From NCBI GenBank assembly GCA_032622095.1, contig CP136064.1:1676001-1740000 (forward strand): 64,000 bases of DNA. Direction: 5' to 3'. Position 1 is the first letter of the stretch. Every line of letters starts with the position of its first letter. The stretch comes from Siphonodentalium dalli (lineage: Eukaryota; Mollusca; Scaphopoda; Gadilida; Siphonodentaliidae). Of this stretch, positions 63,281-64,000 are shown piece by piece. The notes under the pieces are model-generated. The model worked only from the letters and a program-made list of their open reading frames with translations, did not search any database and was not told where the DNA came from. Both the position numbers and the translations under genes were made by a program.

Positions 63281-64000
63281 ATGGTGGAGTACGGTTGGAT
63301 ATTTTCAATTTGGCGCATGTTTCTCCATACCGCGCCATGTCAAATCTGGCCATATCCGAATCGGGTTGTCATTTACAATGACTGCAGAAAATATATATCT
63401 TCATGTTGGAATGCAAATGTATGTTTAAAGGAACAGATGTATCTCAACTTAAAGGGACATAAGTAACACAGTCACCAACTTAAAGAGGTGTCTGATTTAG
63501 AATGGTTCCATGGTGGAGTACGGTTGGATATTTTCTACTTGGCGCATATTTCTCCATACCGCGCCATGTCAAATCTGGCCATATCCGAATCGGGTTGTCA
63601 TTTACAATGACTGCAGAAAATTAATATCTTCATGGTGGAATGCAAATGTATGTTTAAAGGAACAGATGTATCTCAACTTAAAGGGACATAAGTAACACAG
63701 TCACCAACTTTAAGGGGTATCTGCTATAGACTGGTTCCATGGTGGAGTACTGTTGGATATTTTCAATTTGGCGCATGTTTCTCCATACCGCGCCATGTCA
63801 AATCTGGCCATATCCGAATCGGATTGTCATTTACAATGACTGCAGAAAATATATATCTTCATGGTGGAATGAAAATGTATGTTTAAAGGAACAGATGTAT
63901 CTCAACTTAAAGGGACATAAGTAACACCGTCACCAACTTTAAGGGGTATCTGCTATAGACTGGTTCCATGGTGGAGTACTGTTGGATATTTTCAATTTGG
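63281..64000. repeat. Right end: monomers resembling the left end
   Basis: After the large HOR come a PstI monomer (63281), a GATTTAGAATGG/CTACTTGG monomer (63510) and a CTG monomer (63739), then 33 bp of another CTG monomer. The last three match the order at 992, 1221 and 1450. Private changes are GCGCATATTTC near 63545, GAAAATTAATATC near 63615, CGGATTGTC near 63821 and GAATGAAAATG near 63869. The array continues beyond the window. Confidence 0.85.

Larger units (their letters stand above)
1..64000. repeat. 229-bp satellite DNA tandem array, whole window
   Basis: Every part of the window is a copy of one 229-bp unit, all in the same orientation. Landmarks such as ATGGTGGAGTAC, CATGTCAAATCTGGCC, CCGAATCGGG and GTCATTTACAATGAC recur every 229 bases from end to end. 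279 complete monomers (first at 76, last at 63739), two partial end copies and four small indels account for all 64,000 bases. There is no inversion, transposon or unique spacer. Monomers differ mainly by substitutions at about 20 recurrent positions. Long homogeneous arrays of this kind are known from eukaryotic centromeric, pericentromeric and subtelomeric heterochromatin; which of these applies here cannot be told from the sequence. The family is not one I recognise. Confidence 0.99.

Noticed and set aside
1-64000. CRISPR array
   Set aside because: The unit is 229 bp, contiguous, with no unique spacers and no neighbouring cas-like gene. Repeat-spacer alternation is absent.
1-64000. Telomeric, rDNA, histone or retroelement repeat
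   Set aside because: No short telomere-type repeat, no rRNA motif, no coding frame over 84 codons, and no LTR, target-site duplication or poly-A signature was found on either strand.
1-64000. Naming the species from the PstI site or repeat length
   Set aside because: PstI satellites are known in several beetle genera and elsewhere, but neither the site nor a 229-bp length is diagnostic, and I do not recognise the sequence. A search of the monomer against satellite databases and raw genome reads would decide.

Overview
The whole window is one uninterrupted tandem satellite-DNA array. It is built from a 229-bp monomer, always in the same head-to-tail orientation. Counting from the conserved ATGGTGGAG as monomer position 1, the first complete copy starts at 76 and the last at 63739. 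That gives 279 complete monomers plus a 75-bp partial copy on the left and a 33-bp partial copy on the right. This sums to exactly 64,000 bp once four small indels are included (+1 near 7200, +2 near 19897, -1 near 51747, -1 near 60906). I found no protein-coding gene, RNA gene, transposable element or unique DNA. The short open frames of 61 and 84 codons are by-products of the repeat. The consensus monomer is about 40% G+C.

Such an array is typical of eukaryotic constitutive heterochromatin (centromeric, pericentromeric or subtelomeric). I do not recognise the monomer, so I do not name an organism or a chromosome position.

The information lies in the higher-order layout. About 20 positions of the monomer are biallelic or triallelic (for example 13 G/T, 27 A/T, 32 G/T, 47 A/C, 104 G/A, 114 T/A, 126 T/G, 202 T/A/G, 228 C/A). 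Ordered series of variant monomers recur as higher-order repeats (HORs). Left to right: a flank also found near 9.2-11.1 kb (1-1020); a 10-monomer 2290-bp HOR in two copies (1021-5770); a mixed stretch (5801-8320); a 26-monomer 5954-bp HOR with a nested 4-monomer amplification (8321-about 19080), whose starting block recurs from 18397; a mosaic stretch (to about 24580); a 20-monomer 4580-bp HOR made of 6+6+8 monomers, with a 6-monomer insertion (24582-39008); an 8-monomer 1832-bp HOR in three copies (39009-44504); a short linker related to the first HOR (44505-45420); and a very large 38/40-monomer HOR (8701/9159 bp) in two near-identical copies (45421-63280). The window ends inside further monomers resembling those at its start.

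Inside the monomer, positions about 31-107 hold several short dyads: TGGCGC/GCGCCA, TGGCCA, CCGAATCGG and a 15-bp inverted repeat GTCATTTACAATGAC. Positions about 73-103 are almost invariant while both flanks vary. This core is the best candidate for a function, such as a protein-binding or structural element of the satellite, but that is inference. All consensus CpGs fall in positions 12-83. I see no evidence of an enzyme or defence system.
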